Shown: positions 1-10,912, counted from the first letter of the stretch. The stretch is DNA of 64,000 nt from Hymenobacter sp. BRD67 (GCF_013256425.1 NZ_CP053904.1:1922001-1986000), one strand, 5' to 3'. Notes: a model not told the origin generated them from the letters alone. Program-made: numbers and translations.

Positions 1-115
1 ACGAAGGTAGCTTCTTCAGCCGCCGGGCTGCTAACTAAGGGAGATTCCATATACTTGGTTTAGGAGTTACTAACCAGCCGTAGGTCGGCAAATTCGGAGG
101 GGTTATATCATGATT
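1..115. other. Intergenic left edge, no gene seen
   Basis: Short non-coding stretch at the window edge, downstream of the adaptor gene that ends at 116. I see no convincing hairpin terminator or coding frame in it. Confidence 0.4.
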
Positions 116-1318
116 TTAGTCGCCCCCGGCCCCTTTGCGCAGCTCAGCATCCAGAAAATAAGCCCCACGCCGCACCAGCTGCGTGGTATCGGGCAGGGGG
201 TCGAGCACGGTCACGGCCACGTCGCCGTGCTGGGGCTGGCCGGCCTTCACCTTCACGCGCCGAAAAACGGTGCGGCCCGAGTCAGTTCCCACCCGCTGAA
301 AGATGTAGCTCAGGTCGCCGGCCTGAATGAGGGCCGCCTCGGGCAGGGTGCGCACCCGCGCCCCGGCCGTCTGAATGCGGGCCGCCACAAACTGGCCGGG
401 CAGCAAATCGGAGCGCTCGGGCTCCAGGTGAGCGTGTACGCGCACCGTGCGAGCATTGTCGTCGAAGGCTTTGCCCACTAGGAAGACGCGGGCAGTCAGC
501 TCTTCAGGACGGCCGGTGTTCTGCACATTAAACAGGATTTTCTGGCCCGGCTTTACGAAGGCTACGTCATTTTCAAACACCTTAAGCTCCAGGTGCAGGT
601 CGTCGCGGCTCAGCACTTCTACCAGCACATCCTGCGGGTTTACATATTGGCCGGGGTTGATATTCACCGCTTTTACGTAGCCGGCGATGGGCGTAGTGAG
701 CGGCACGCTGCTTACGATAGTACCCGCGTCGAGGCGGGCAGTGGAGATACCCAGCAGGCGCAGCTGCGCGGCCGTTGTGCGCAGCGTAGCCTGCTCGGTG
801 GCGTAGTCGGCGCGGGCCTGCTGCAGCTTGCGCTTGGCTCCTACATCCTCCACATCGAGAATACGCTGGCGCTCCAGGTCTTCGGCCAGAAACCGCACCT
901 TGGCTTTGCTCTGCAAATACGTCTGCTGCATGGTCAGGTACTCGGGCGAGCGCAGCGTGGCCACCACCGCACCGGCGGCTACGTGCTGGCCGGGCAGCAC
1001 GGGCACGGTTTGCACGTAGCCACCCATAATAGCCGTGATAGATACCCGGTTCTGGGGCGGTACCTCCACCGAGCCGTTGGCCTGCACTTCAGTGGTCATG
1101 TTCTGGCGCTCGAAGCTGCCCAGCTCAATGCCCGCGGCCTGGGCCTGGGCCGGACTCACAGCTACCTGGTCGGGGTTGGTGGGAGCGGCAGCGGCGGCCG
1201 GCTTGGCATCTTTGCCGGCGGGGGCATCCTTGCCAGCCGCCGCATCAGGCTTCGAGTGGCAGGCAGCCAGCAGTGCCAGCGTGCCTATATAAGCGTAAAG
1301 CTTGGGGTTAAAATACAT
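116..1318 (-). CDS. RND efflux periplasmic adaptor subunit (CusB/CzcB/HlyD family) lipoprotein
   Basis: Membrane fusion protein that links an inner-membrane RND pump to an outer-membrane channel. The start chosen is the ATG at 1318, because it gives a lipoprotein signal peptide with lipobox LLAAC (Cys20); a longer in-frame start at 1354 would put 12 extra residues in front. An Ala/Lys/Asp-rich linker follows, then a barrel-sandwich (lipoyl-like) half near residues 80-115 (motif VPVLPGQHVAAG), an alpha-hairpin rich in Gln/Arg/Glu (about 120-190), the second lipoyl half (TPIAGYVKAVNINPGQYV) and beta-barrel domains. It lies 45 bp downstream of the pump/channel gene and is surely in the same operon. 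Family and neighbours indicate divalent heavy-metal export (Cu/Ag or Co/Zn/Cd); the exact metal cannot be told from sequence. Confidence 0.9.
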   Translation of the reverse strand: MYFNPKLYAYIGTLALLAACHSKPDAAAGKDAPAGKDAKPAAAAAPTNPDQVAVSPAQAQAAGIELGSFERQNMTTEVQANGSVEVPPQNRVSITAIMGGYVQTVPVLPGQHVAAGAVVATLRSPEYLTMQQTYLQSKAKVRFLAEDLERQRILDVEDVGAKRKLQQARADYATEQATLRTTAAQLRLLGISTARLDAGTIVSSVPLTTPIAGYVKAVNINPGQYVNPQDVLVEVLSRDDLHLELKVFENDVAFVKPGQKILFNVQNTGRPEELTARVFLVGKAFDDNARTVRVHAHLEPERSDLLPGQFVAARIQTAGARVRTLPEAALIQAGDLSYIFQRVGTDSGRTVFRRVKVKAGQPQHGDVAVTVLDPLPDTTQLVRRGAYFLDAELRKGAGGD

Positions 1319-1363
1319 TTCGATAAAAGCGACTAAGCGCTTGGGCGTTAGCAAAAATGAATA

Positions 1364-4300
1364 CTACTTGGTAGCTACCGGCTCGGTGCCCACCACGGCC
1401 AGTAGGCTCACTACCAGGTCGTCGTACTGGCGCACCTGGTCGAGGTAGCCTTCCTGAATTTGCCAGGCGGGCTGGGTGTTCACTACATATTCAACATACT
1501 CTATATCGCCGGCGCGAAAGCTTTTTTCGGCGGTGTCGAGAATGAGGCGGGCCTGCGGCAGCGCAGCCTGCTCATAGTACGTGAGCGAGGCCCGCGCCCG
1601 CCTGAGCTGCTGGCGCAACGTGGCAAGCTGAGCAGTAAGCTGGCTTTGAGCATAGGTAAGCTGCTGGTCGGCTACCTGCTGGCCCAGGCGGGCGGCAGTT
1701 ACCCGCGCTTTCTGCACGCCCCCGAGCAGCGGCACTGCCAGGCCCACCTGCCCCACGTTGAAGCCCTTTTCCAGGTTGATGGTCTGGTTGAAATAGCCCA
1801 CCCGCACGTCGGGCAGGCGCCGCAGACTCTCTACTTTAATCTGCTGCTGACTTACGGCTACCTGCTGGCGCAGCAGCCCTAGCTGCGGGTTGCTCTCGGG
1901 CGAAAGAGCCAGCGTGTCGGCGGGGTTGAGGAGCGCTACGGGGCTGGCCGTCGTGTCGAAGCGGGCGGGCTGCGTGCCCCCAGTAACTGGCCCAGCTGCC
2001 GCTCCAATACCTGAATATCGACCCGCAGCGTGGCCAGCCGGTTGCGCAATTCCTGGCTGCGGGCCTCGGCCGATACTTGCTCAAGGCGGTTGGTTTCGCC
2101 CACCTGGTAGCGAATGCGGGCCGCGTGGGCAGCCCGGCGGTACAGGCTGTCCTGGCGGCGCAGCACGGCGGCCCGGCGGTAAGCTACCAGCAGCTGGTAG
2201 TAGTTGCTGCGAATTACCTGGGCCACATCGCGGCGCTGCTGCCGGGCACGCTGCTCGGCCGTAAGCGCCTGCGTTTGCAGCAGCCGGCGCTGCGCCGCGT
2301 ACACGCTGGGCAGGGCCGTTTGCTGAATAATGTTGATGCTGTGGTCGTTGTACGGACCCGAAATCTGGCCGTACTGGTAATCAACTATCGTGCGCGGCAG
2401 CTCATAACCGGTCCGGGTGAGTGCCCGCTGCTGCTCGACCTGCAGGCTGGAAGTTTGCAGCGACAGGTTCTGGCCGGTAGCAGTTTGCAGCGCCTGGCTC
2501 AGGCTGAGCGGCTGGCCGGCGGTAGTGCCCAACGTGTTCTGAGCGTGGGCCTTGCCCGCGCAAGCCAGCAGCCCGCCCAACAACAGAATAGCGGCCACTA
2601 CCGGGGCCGGGCTGGCCTTAGCGCCGGCGTCTTTGGCTGGGTCGGCGGGCACCTCCCCTACTTCGGCAGCGTGCTTGGCTTTTTCCTCGGCTTCGGCTAC
2701 TTCCTCGGGGTTGGGCTCGCCGTCTTTGGTAAAAAACGTGTAGAGCACCGGCAATACGACCAGCGTCAGCAGGGTAGCCGAAATCAGCCCGCCGATAACC
2801 ACCGTGGCCAGGGGCTTCTGCACCTCGGCCCCGGCCGAGGTGCTGAGCGCCATCGGCAGAAAGCCAAGTGAGGCGACGCTGGCCGTCAGAATTACCGGCC
2901 GGAAGCGCTCCTCGGTGGCGCGCAGCACGCGGGCCCGCACTTTGCTCACGCCTGCCGCGGCCAGCTCATTGAGGCTGGCCAGCAGCACAATGCCATTGAG
3001 CACCGCTACGCCGAACAGGGCGATGAAGCCCACGCCCGCCGAAATACTAAACGGCATGCCGCGCAGCCACAGCGCCACAATGCCGCCGATGGTGGCCAGC
3101 GGCACGCCCGTAAAAATGAGTAGGGCCTGCTTCACCGACCGGAACGAGAGGTAGAGCAGCATAAAAATGAGCGTGAGCGACACCGGCACGGCTACCGACA
3201 AGCGCTTTTTGGCCTGAATTAGGTTTTCGAACTGCCCGCCGTAGCTCAGGGTGTAGCCGGGCGGCAGCTTGAGGCCGGTAGCGAGCTTACCCTGAATCTC
3301 TTCAACCAGGCTCTGCACGTCGCGGCCCCGCACGTTGATACCGATGTTGATGCGGCGGCGGGCGTCGTCGCGCGAAATCTGGATGGGCGCGTTGTGGTAG
3401 CTGACGGTGGCTACCTCGTCGAGCGGAATTTTCTGGCCGCCCGGCGTATCCACGTACAGGTCTTGCAGGTTGCTGAGGCCGGCGCGGTGCACGCTGTCGA
3501 GCCGCACCACCAGGTCGTAACGGCGCTCGCCTTCGTACACCTGCCCCGCCACGTCGCCGGCAAAGGATGAGCGCAGCAGGGTATTCAGGTCGCTCACCTT
3601 CAGGCCGTACTGGGCCAGTTTCTGGCGGTCGTAGCGCACGCGCATCTGCGGCAGGGCCGCAATCTGCTCCACCTTCAAATCGCCCACGCCGGCCAGGGGC
3701 CGAATGAGGTCGGCGGCTTCACTGGCTTTCTCAAAGAGCACGGCCAGGTCGTCGCCGTAAATCTTGATGCTTACATCTGACTTCACCCCCGAAATCAGCT
3801 CGTTGAAGCGCATCTGGATGGGCTGCTGAAACTCAAGCGTCACGCCCGGAATACCAGCCAGGGCCGCCTGCATCTTATTGGCCAGCTCCTCGCGCGAGGT
3901 GGCCGACGTCCACAGGCTGCGGTCTTTGAGAATCACCATCTCATCGCTGTCTTCCAGCGACATGGGGTCGGTCGGAATCTCAGAGGTGCCGCTTTTCCCC
4001 ACAATCTGCTCGATTTCAGGAAATTTCTTAAGTAAAATCTGCTGCACGCGGGTGTTGGTGGCTACCGTCTGGCTTAGCGACGAGCCGGGGGCCAGGGTCA
4101 CGTTCAGGGCAATGTCGCCCTCATCGAGCTGCGGAATAAACTCGCCGCCCATGCGCGAAAAAACGAAGCCCGCCAGCACCAGCAGCCCCACGGCCGTGCC
4201 CATCACCACCCAGCGCGCCCGCAGCGCCGCCCGGATAACCGGGTCGTAGCCCCGGTGCAAAAACTTCATAATACGGAAGGAAATCGTGCCTTCCTCTTTA

Positions 4301-5817
4301 ATATCCTTGCGCAGCGCCCAGGCCGTAACGGCCGGCACGTAGGTGAGGCAGAGTATCATTGCCCCTACGATGGCGAAGCTCACCGTAAGCGCCATTGGCC
4401 GGAACATCTTGCCCTCAATGCCGGTGAGCGACAGAATGGGGAAATACACGATAAGAATAATAAACTGCCCGAACAGGGCCGACGACATAAGGCGCGTAGC
4501 CGCGGTTTCGGTCATGTCGTCCATCGTTTCGTGGGCGGCCTGGTCGCGCTGATGCACGAGGTGGTAGATAACGGCCTCCACGATAATCACGGCTCCATCT
4601 ACAATAAGCCCGAAGTCTAACGCCCCGAGGCTCATCAGGTTAGCCGATACCCCAAACAGGCCCATCATGCCCAGCGCGAAGAGCATGCACAGTGGAATCA
4701 TGGTGGCCACCACCACGGCGGCGCGCCAGTTGCCGAGTAGCAGCAGCAGCACAGCCAGCACAATCACGCCGCCCTCAATCAGGTTGTGCTCGACGGTGGC
4801 AATAGCCTTGTCAACGAGCTTGGTACGGTCGAGAAAAGGCGTGATAACGAGGCCCTTGGGCAGCGTTTTCTGAATGGCCGCCACCCGCGCCTTTACGCTT
4901 TTAATCGTATTCTCGGAGCTGGCCCCCTTGAGCATCAGCACAATGCCGCCCACGGTTTCGCCCTGGCCGTTGCGGGTCATGGCCCCGTAGCGCACGGCGT
5001 GGCCCATGCGCACGGTGGCTACGTCGCGCACCAGCAGCGGTGCGCCCGCAGTGGCCTGCTTGATTACGGTAGCGCCCAGGTCCTGGAGCGAAGCCACCCG
5101 GCCCTCGCCCCGAATGAAGTAAGCATTGGGGCCGCGCTCGAGGTACGAGCCGCCGGTATTGGCATTGTTATCCTGCAACGACTGGTACAGCTCGGCCATC
5201 GTTACATTATTAGCTGCCAGCCGGTTGGGGTCGACCGCCACCTCGTACTGGCGCACAAAGCCCCCGAAGCTGCTTACGTCCACCACGCCCGTTACGCCGG
5301 CCAGCTGGCGCTTCACTATCCAGTCCTGCACGTCGCGCAACTGGGCCAGCGAGAACTTCTTTTCGTAGCCCGGCAGCACCCGAATACTGTACTGGTATAT
5401 CTCGCCCAGGCCAGTAGTAATGGGCGCCATGCCGGGTGTGCCCGAGCCGGCCACCAGGTCGGCCTGCGCATTGGTAAGCTTTTCGGCCACCAGCTGCCGG
5501 GTGCGGTAGGTGTCCACGTTGTCGGGAAACACTACGGTTATCACCGACAGGCCGAAGCGCGAGATGGAGCGAATTTCCGTTACGCCCGGAATGGTTCGCA
5601 GCTGCAGTTCGAGCGGAATGGTAAGCATCTGCTCTACCTCCTGCGCCGCCAGCGCGGGGCTTTGGGTGATGACCTGCACCTGGTTGTTGGTGACGTCAGG
5701 AATAGCGTCGAGCGGCAGGTTGGCGGCCGAAAAGCCGCCCCAGGCTATGAGACCCAGCATCAGCAAGCCCACAATAAGCTTGTTGCGGACGCTGGCCGCA
5801 ATAATTTTGGAAAGCAT
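1364..5817 (-). CDS. CzcA/CusA-type heavy-metal RND pump fused to a TolC-like outer-membrane channel (one frameshift)
   Basis: The first ~1040 residues are a complete RND permease: N-terminal TM helix, motif NLPLDAIPDVTNNQVQV, pore-domain repeats, and the metal-RND TM4 signature DFGLIVDGAVIIVEAV that carries the proton-relay acidic residues. After a charged linker there is an internal hydrophobic segment (VVAAILLLGGLLACAGKAHAQ, like a signal peptide, near residue 1080), and then a TolC/CzcC-like coiled-coil domain to the end. The reading frame breaks at the C run 1977-1981: the upstream frame hits a stop at 1936 after a short out-of-frame tail, while the TolC-like sequence continues in the next frame down to 1364. 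Adding one C rejoins them into a protein of roughly 1480 residues. Start chosen: ATG 5817 (MLSKIIAASVRNK), the standard N-terminus of the family; the frame stays open further upstream but without family-like sequence. Pump-channel fusions occur in Bacteroidetes metal efflux loci. Confidence 0.85.
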
Positions 5818-6042
5818 GAAAACGAAGGGATGCGGCCCTGGGCGGCGAAGCATAGCGCTTCTCCTCAGCGCGGCGCGTGCCAATAGCACATCCCGCGCGC
5901 TCCCAAAACCAGAATTACCAATACAACCGCGTGGGGCGCCCTGCCCCGGCACACGACCGCCCGTGCGCCATTGCCGCCGGCACCTTAGCTCGCCAGCGAG
6001 GTGCTGCTATCCGCGCACACTGCCCCCAGGGGCGCAGCCGGA

Positions 6043-6459
6043 CTACGCTCGCGGGGGTTGCAGCAGGGCCGCATCCGGCCCGTCTTGGTAAAGGGTATTA
6101 GCGGCCGGCCGATAAGCCGGTCCACCCAGCGCCAGCGGCTGTCTCAGCAGCAAAGGCCCAGCCGAATATACCAAAAATGATAGATGATTACTGTCGCCGT
6201 GCTGCCCGTGCAAGGGCAGCCCCTGGTGGTCTTGCTGGTGCTGGGCCGAAAAGGTGCAGCCAAAATGCTGCTTGGTGCCCGAGCCATAGTGCTCGGCCAG
6301 AAACTGGGCCAGCGACAAGCCGCCGCCTGCCGCCGAATGGTGAAAGCGGTAGTGCTCCAGCAGCTGCGGCAGCTTGCTCAACTCCGACAGGTCGTTCTGC
6401 GGAATGAAGCTACCCACCAGCATCAGGCAAGCAAGAAAAAAGGCTACCACCGCTTTCAT
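6043..6459 (-). CDS. Small His-rich secreted protein heading the metal-efflux operon
   Basis: A 138-residue protein with a hydrophobic N-terminus (residues 1-18) followed by a soluble region with many histidines (HYRFHH, HFGC, QHQQDHQ, HGQHGD). Small proteins of this kind are usual immediately upstream of CusA/CzcA-type pumps in Cytophagales, where they are thought to bind metal in the periplasm. It lies 225 bp upstream of the pump start in the same direction. No catalytic motif is visible. The metal-binding role is inferred from composition and context only; start ATG at 6459. Confidence 0.6.
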   Translation of the reverse strand: MKAVVAFFLACLMLVGSFIPQNDLSELSKLPQLLEHYRFHHSAAGGGLSLAQFLAEHYGSGTKQHFGCTFSAQHQQDHQGLPLHGQHGDSNHLSFLVYSAGPLLLRQPLALGGPAYRPAANTLYQDGPDAALLQPPRA

Positions 6460-6593
6460 ATTAGGCCCAAAACGCCGCCGGCGGCCGAAAGTTTGCCGCC
6501 GGCCCGTGATTTGTAAAATTCAGAGCTTTTCTAAACAAGCTGAACTGATGACCGCCTGAAACATTTTACCAGCCGCCGTATTCTTGGCTTACT

Positions 6594-7226
6594 ATGCGAT
6601 TACTTCCTCTTTTCCCGCTCAACCTGGTGGCTTTCCCGGGTGAGAAGCTGAATCTGCACATTTTTGAGCCCCGCTACCGGCAGCTGGTGCGCGACTGTCT
6701 TACCGAGGGCGTACCCTTCGGCATCATCCCTTTTCTGGATAATGCCGTGCAGGAGCTGGGCACCCGGATGCGCCTGCTAAGCGTGGAAAAAACGCATGCC
6801 GGGGGTGAGATGGACATCCGTACGCAGGCAGTGAGCGTGTTTCGGGTGCAAAAGTTTTACCGCCAGGCGCCCGGCAAGCTCTATGCCGCCGGCCAGGTAG
6901 AGGATGTGGCGCAGGATGAGGAATCGGACCCGGCTTTGCGCGCTACCATTACCCGGCAGGTCCGCCAGCTTTATGAGGCGCTGGGTTTGCGCAAGCTGCT
7001 GCTGGAGCTGGACCCCGCCTTTCGCATCTTCGACGTGGCTCACCACATTGGCCTCAGCACCGAGCAGGAATACCAGCTGCTGGGCACCACTGCCGAGCTT
7101 GAGCGCCAGGAGCTGGTACGCGAGCACCTCGAGCGCCTGCTGCCGGCCGTGCTCGAGGCCGAGCGCCTTAAAGAGCGCGTGCGCCTCAACGGGCATTTCA
7201 AAAATCTGCAGCCGCCCCAGTTTTAA
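6594..7226 (+). CDS. LON peptidase substrate-binding (N-terminal) domain protein
   Basis: A 210-residue cytoplasmic protein made only of the Lon N-terminal (LAN) domain. The N-terminus matches the family signature: LPLFPLNLVAFPGEKLNLHIFEPRY, shown here only by its pattern LPLFPL...P...LxLHIFExRY (residues 4-28). It then has the beta-rich domain and a helical C-terminal bundle (about 120-205). There is no AAA+ ATPase and no Ser-Lys protease part, so it is a stand-alone member and not a truncated Lon, since such proteins are common at this length. Its exact role is unknown. Single gene, divergent from the metal operon. Confidence 0.85.
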   Translation: MRLLPLFPLNLVAFPGEKLNLHIFEPRYRQLVRDCLTEGVPFGIIPFLDNAVQELGTRMRLLSVEKTHAGGEMDIRTQAVSVFRVQKFYRQAPGKLYAAGQVEDVAQDEESDPALRATITRQVRQLYEALGLRKLLLELDPAFRIFDVAHHIGLSTEQEYQLLGTTAELERQELVREHLERLLPAVLEAERLKERVRLNGHFKNLQPPQF

Positions 7227-7358
7227 GCTGAGCGCTAGCAAATTATTATGAAAATAATGCCAGGTTTTTCATCCTGCTGATGCGCAAATTCGTACCTTAG
7301 CCCAGCCGACACAGCACGGCAGCAGAACAGCATTTAATTAGCTATATTTTAACACATT

Positions 7359-10295
7359 ATGGAAAAAATTTCCTCTGTCATGTTGCGAACTCGCCGTTGG
7401 CTAGGTGCGCTTGTGGTACTGCTACTCGCAGCCGGCACGTCTGGCCTCCACGCCCAGCCCACCATTATCTATGGACTTGGTGTGTACACCCCAGGAGCGG
7501 TTTATGGCGGCCAAAACCTGGCTGGCAATCAAAACCTGGTTAGTATTGACCCGGCCAACCCGAGCAGCGCCAGTGCGCCGGTGGTTGCAATCACGGGCCT
7601 TACCCCAGGGCAGGTGCTGGCCGCCATTGAGGTGCGGCCCTATACGGGGCAGCTTTATGGGCTGGGCTACGACGCTGCCACCAATGGCAACAACGTCCAG
7701 CTTTATACCTTAAACCCAGCTACGGGCCTGGCAACCAGCGTAGGCGGAGCCTTTCGCCTGGAGCTGGCCGGCAATAATTCCAGCAATACTTCAGGCATTG
7801 TGCCGGTAGTAGGCTTTGCTTTCAACGCCCGTACCGACCGCATTCGGGTAGTAGCGCCCAACGGCAACAACTACCGCCTCGACCCCAACACCGGCACCTT
7901 AGTCGGGACGGATACGCCGCTGAAATACGTAGCCAATCCGGCCGGGGTAACGCTGCCGCCCGCGCCTTACATCGGCGCAGTGGCCTATACTAACTCCAGC
8001 ATCGGGCTATCGGCCCCCACGCTCTACGACTTCGACGATACCAATACGAACGGTATTCTCTCTATTCAAGGGCTGCCTTCGCCTAACGATGGCCAGCTGA
8101 CTACGGTAGCCCCGGCTTCATTTTACATTACCGGCTCGTCGCAGCCCGGACCTTACCCCCTGGCTTCGCCTACGGCGAATATAGATATTGATGTATTTTA
8201 TGACCGCCCGACTCGCAGCAACCAGGCCTTTTTGCTGGAAGGGCGGCCGGGCCCCGGCACCATTGTTACGTATGCCTCCAACCTGTACTCGCTGAACCTA
8301 GCAACCGGCCGGGCCACGCTGATTTCTAATATTTCGGGCAAGGTGCCGTACGTAATTTTCAATATTGCCGTGGCTACCGTGATGCCGCTAACCTGGAACG
8401 GCAGCGTAAGCACCGCCTGGAACGTACCAGCCAACTGGACCCCAAGCCGGGTACCAACGTCGGCCGATGACGTGCTGATTCCGGGCAACACGCCCCGGCA
8501 GCCCGCAGTGAGCGACAATGAGTTTGCGCTTTCGGTAACGCTGGATGGCGGCGCCTCTCTCACTACAGCCGACGGCGGCACGCTCAACGTCAGCAGCAAT
8601 TTTATTAATAACAATGGTACCGTGCTGGGTAGCGGCAGCGGCACCTTAGCCCTGGTTGACACCCTGCGCCACGAGATTGCCGGTCCGAGCCTTTCGGCCT
8701 TTCAGAACCTGGTGCTGGGCGGCACCCTGAATGGGCGCAGCGGCGGGCGCACGTTCACTACCGGCCCGGTAAGTGTGCAAAGTGGCCTTTCGCTTATCGG
8801 CAACCTGGCTATTGGTCCCAACCAGCCATTTACCCTCCTCTCCAACGCCAGCGGCACAGCCTACGTGGTTAACAGCGGCGGCGTGGCTACCGGCACGGCC
8901 ACCGTACAGCGCTACATCACGCCCACCAACCCCGGCCTGGGCTACCGTCACTATTCGGCCCCGGTAAGCAATACCACGGTAGGCGACCTGGCGACCAGCA
9001 CCTTTACGCCGGTTTTTAATGCCAGCTACAATACCAGCTCGACGCCGGGCACTGTGCGGCCCTACCCTACCGTATATGGCTACAGCCAGGCGCAGTACGA
9101 AAGCTCGCCGGCCAGCGCTGCCACCCCCGATTTTGACAAGGGCTACTACTCGCCGGCCGACGGTACCGCTCCCTGGGTGCCCGGCACCGGCTACACCGTA
9201 AACCTGGGCGGGAATGAGCTGGTTGATTTTAATGGAACCCTTACCAACGGCGACATCAGCACGGCCGGCCAGGGCCGTAGCGCCAAGGCCAACGCGGGCT
9301 GGCAGCTGCTGGGCAACCCCTACCCCAGCTCGCTCGACTGGGACCAGGTAGTAGCTACCGGCGGCCTGGTTAATATTCGAAATGCTGTATATGTATTTAA
9401 AAGCAATAGCCAGTACGGGGGCATTTATGCCAGCTACATAAACGGACAGAGCACCAATGGCGGCACCAATGTTATTCCGGTCGCTCAGGGTTTCTTTGTG
9501 CAAACCAGTGCGGTCGGGGCTACGGGCAACATCAACTTTAAGAATACCCAGCGCATCACGACGGGCGTTACGGCTCCGTTTCAGCGCACAGCCGCCGACG
9601 CGCGCCCGCAGCTGCTGCTGGAGCTGAGCAATGGCCAAACGGCCTCGCAAACGGATATCTATTTCCAGAATGGCGCCACCGCAGGGTTCGACAACGCCTA
9701 CGATGCAACGGCGCTGCCTTTCCTTAATGGCTTGCTGCTGGCCACGGAAGCAGGCACTGACGTGCTGGCTATCAATGGCCAGCCGGCGCTGGCGGGCAGT
9801 GTTACCATTCCGCTGCAAGTAGGCGTGGCCGCGGCCGGCACCTACTCGCTGCGAGCGGCTACCCTTGCCAACCTGCCCACCGGCTACCACGCTTACCTGC
9901 GCGATGCCATCCTGAATACGTACACCGACCTGAGCCTCACGCCCAGCCTCACCCTAAGCCTAACCGCTGCGCCATCCGTCGGCCGGTTTGCTATCCTATT
10001 TAGCCCGACTGCTCCGCTGGCTACGGCGCCGGCCGCACTGGCAGCCCTGGCCTTGCTGTATCCTAACCCTGCGCATGGCACGGCCACGCTGCTGCTGCCA
10101 CAGGCGCTGCGCGGGGCGGGTAGCTGCTCGGTGCAGCTAGTAAATGCGCTCGGCCAGACAGTGTTCACCCGTACCGTGGTAGCTGGCAGTCCCGACACCT
10201 TTGAGCTGCCCCTGGCGGGCGTTGCCGCGGGCGTCTATACTGTTCGCGCAACTACTACCAGCGGTCAGATTACCAAACGATTGGTTGTGGAATAG
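7359..10295 (+). CDS. T9SS type A sorting-domain protein with N-terminal DUF4394 domain
   Basis: A 978-residue exported protein. Residues 1-32 form a signal peptide ending around AGTSGLHAQ. Residues ~35-330 match DUF4394 (beta-propeller-like, IYGLG... LVSIDPANP... TGLTPGQVLAAIEVRP). A region with WNGSVSTAWNVPANWTPSRVP (a motif seen in many Bacteroidetes surface proteins) follows near 345-365. The middle is low-complexity Thr/Gly/Asn-rich. The last ~75 residues are the type IX sorting domain (YPNPAHGTATLLL..., ending GVYTVRATT...KRLVVE), which directs export across the outer membrane and cell-surface attachment or release. Monocistronic; a strong terminator follows at 10320. Confidence 0.9.
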   Translation: MEKISSVMLRTRRWLGALVVLLLAAGTSGLHAQPTIIYGLGVYTPGAVYGGQNLAGNQNLVSIDPANPSSASAPVVAITGLTPGQVLAAIEVRPYTGQLYGLGYDAATNGNNVQLYTLNPATGLATSVGGAFRLELAGNNSSNTSGIVPVVGFAFNARTDRIRVVAPNGNNYRLDPNTGTLVGTDTPLKYVANPAGVTLPPAPYIGAVAYTNSSIGLSAPTLYDFDDTNTNGILSIQGLPSPNDGQLTTVAPASFYITGSSQPGPYPLASPTANIDIDVFYDRPTRSNQAFLLEGRPGPGTIVTYASNLYSLNLATGRATLISNISGKVPYVIFNIAVATVMPLTWNGSVSTAWNVPANWTPSRVPTSADDVLIPGNTPRQPAVSDNEFALSVTLDGGASLTTADGGTLNVSSNFINNNGTVLGSGSGTLALVDTLRHEIAGPSLSAFQNLVLGGTLNGRSGGRTFTTGPVSVQSGLSLIGNLAIGPNQPFTLLSNASGTAYVVNSGGVATGTATVQRYITPTNPGLGYRHYSAPVSNTTVGDLATSTFTPVFNASYNTSSTPGTVRPYPTVYGYSQAQYESSPASAATPDFDKGYYSPADGTAPWVPGTGYTVNLGGNELVDFNGTLTNGDISTAGQGRSAKANAGWQLLGNPYPSSLDWDQVVATGGLVNIRNAVYVFKSNSQYGGIYASYINGQSTNGGTNVIPVAQGFFVQTSAVGATGNINFKNTQRITTGVTAPFQRTAADARPQLLLELSNGQTASQTDIYFQNGATAGFDNAYDATALPFLNGLLLATEAGTDVLAINGQPALAGSVTIPLQVGVAAAGTYSLRAATLANLPTGYHAYLRDAILNTYTDLSLTPSLTLSLTAAPSVGRFAILFSPTAPLATAPAALAALALLYPNPAHGTATLLLPQALRGAGSCSVQLVNALGQTVFTRTVVAGSPDTFELPLAGVAAGVYTVRATTTSGQITKRLVVE

Positions 10296-10319
10296 TCCAG
10301 CAGCCTGCATCTAGCACAA

Positions 10320-10352
10320 CAGCCCCGCCAGCTATCTCTGGCGGGGCTGTTT
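10320..10352 (+). terminator. Rho-independent terminator after the T9SS cargo gene
   Basis: An 11-bp perfect GC-rich stem AGCCCCGCCAG / CTGGCGGGGCT (10321-10331 with 10338-10348), six-base loop, then GTTT. It lies 25 bp after the stop codon. Confidence 0.85.
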
Positions 10353-10408
10353 GCATTTAGTGGGTATTCACTCGCTGCTCAATCACATTACCCCACGCAT
10401 ACCGCCGC

Positions 10409-10912
10409 TCAGCGCCGGGCAATGCTACGAGTGCCAGGCCACAGCAAAGGCAGCAGCAGCATGACGGGCAGGGGCGAAACCAGAAAGTCGATAATGCGCC
10501 GGCTCAGCTTAAAAGCCCAGGTAATATTGCCCCCAAGCCGGCCTCCCAGCACCAGCAACACGTAAAGTACCAGCAACGCCAGGTAAATCTGAATTACCCA
10601 GCGTGTTCGCTGTGGGTTACGCAGCAGCACATGCAAAAGCAGAATACACCCCCCTACGTAGAGAATACTATAGCTTACCATGGCCGGAATGCTACGGGTG
10701 GTAACCAGCTGACTGGTACCGCGCTGCCAGCGGCTAATGGCGCCACTCAGGCCCAATGCCTCAAACAGCGCCTGCCAGGCGCGTGTCAGGGCCGCAAAAA
10801 CGGCCTCCGATTCCATACCTCCCCAAAATAGAAGCCCGGCCAAAAGCCCGGCCAGCACCAGCCGCCCGGGTGTGAGGGGCGGAGCCGGGCCTAATATCAC
10901 CCGGCTGCTCAT
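10409..10912 (-). CDS. Exosortase-associated multi-spanning membrane protein
   Basis: A 167-residue hydrophobic protein with about four predicted TM segments (residues ~17-35, 78-97, 106-125, 140-158) and few polar loops. Its start overlaps the stop of the upstream exosortase gene by 4 bp (ATGA), so the two are translationally coupled. In Cytophagales such a protein is commonly found next to XrtX-like exosortases, and that context is the main basis of the call. No catalytic residues are evident. Function unknown, probably a partner of the exosortase. Confidence 0.6.
   Translation of the reverse strand: MSSRVILGPAPPLTPGRLVLAGLLAGLLFWGGMESEAVFAALTRAWQALFEALGLSGAISRWQRGTSQLVTTRSIPAMVSYSILYVGGCILLLHVLLRNPQRTRWVIQIYLALLVLYVLLVLGGRLGGNITWAFKLSRRIIDFLVSPLPVMLLLPLLWPGTRSIARR

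Noticed and set aside
4786..5886. 366-codon plus-strand frame opposite the RND pump
   Set aside because: Shadow of the pump gene; no recognisable sequence.
8646..9890. 414-codon minus-strand frame inside the T9SS cargo gene
   Set aside because: Shadow of the real gene; no domain or signal.
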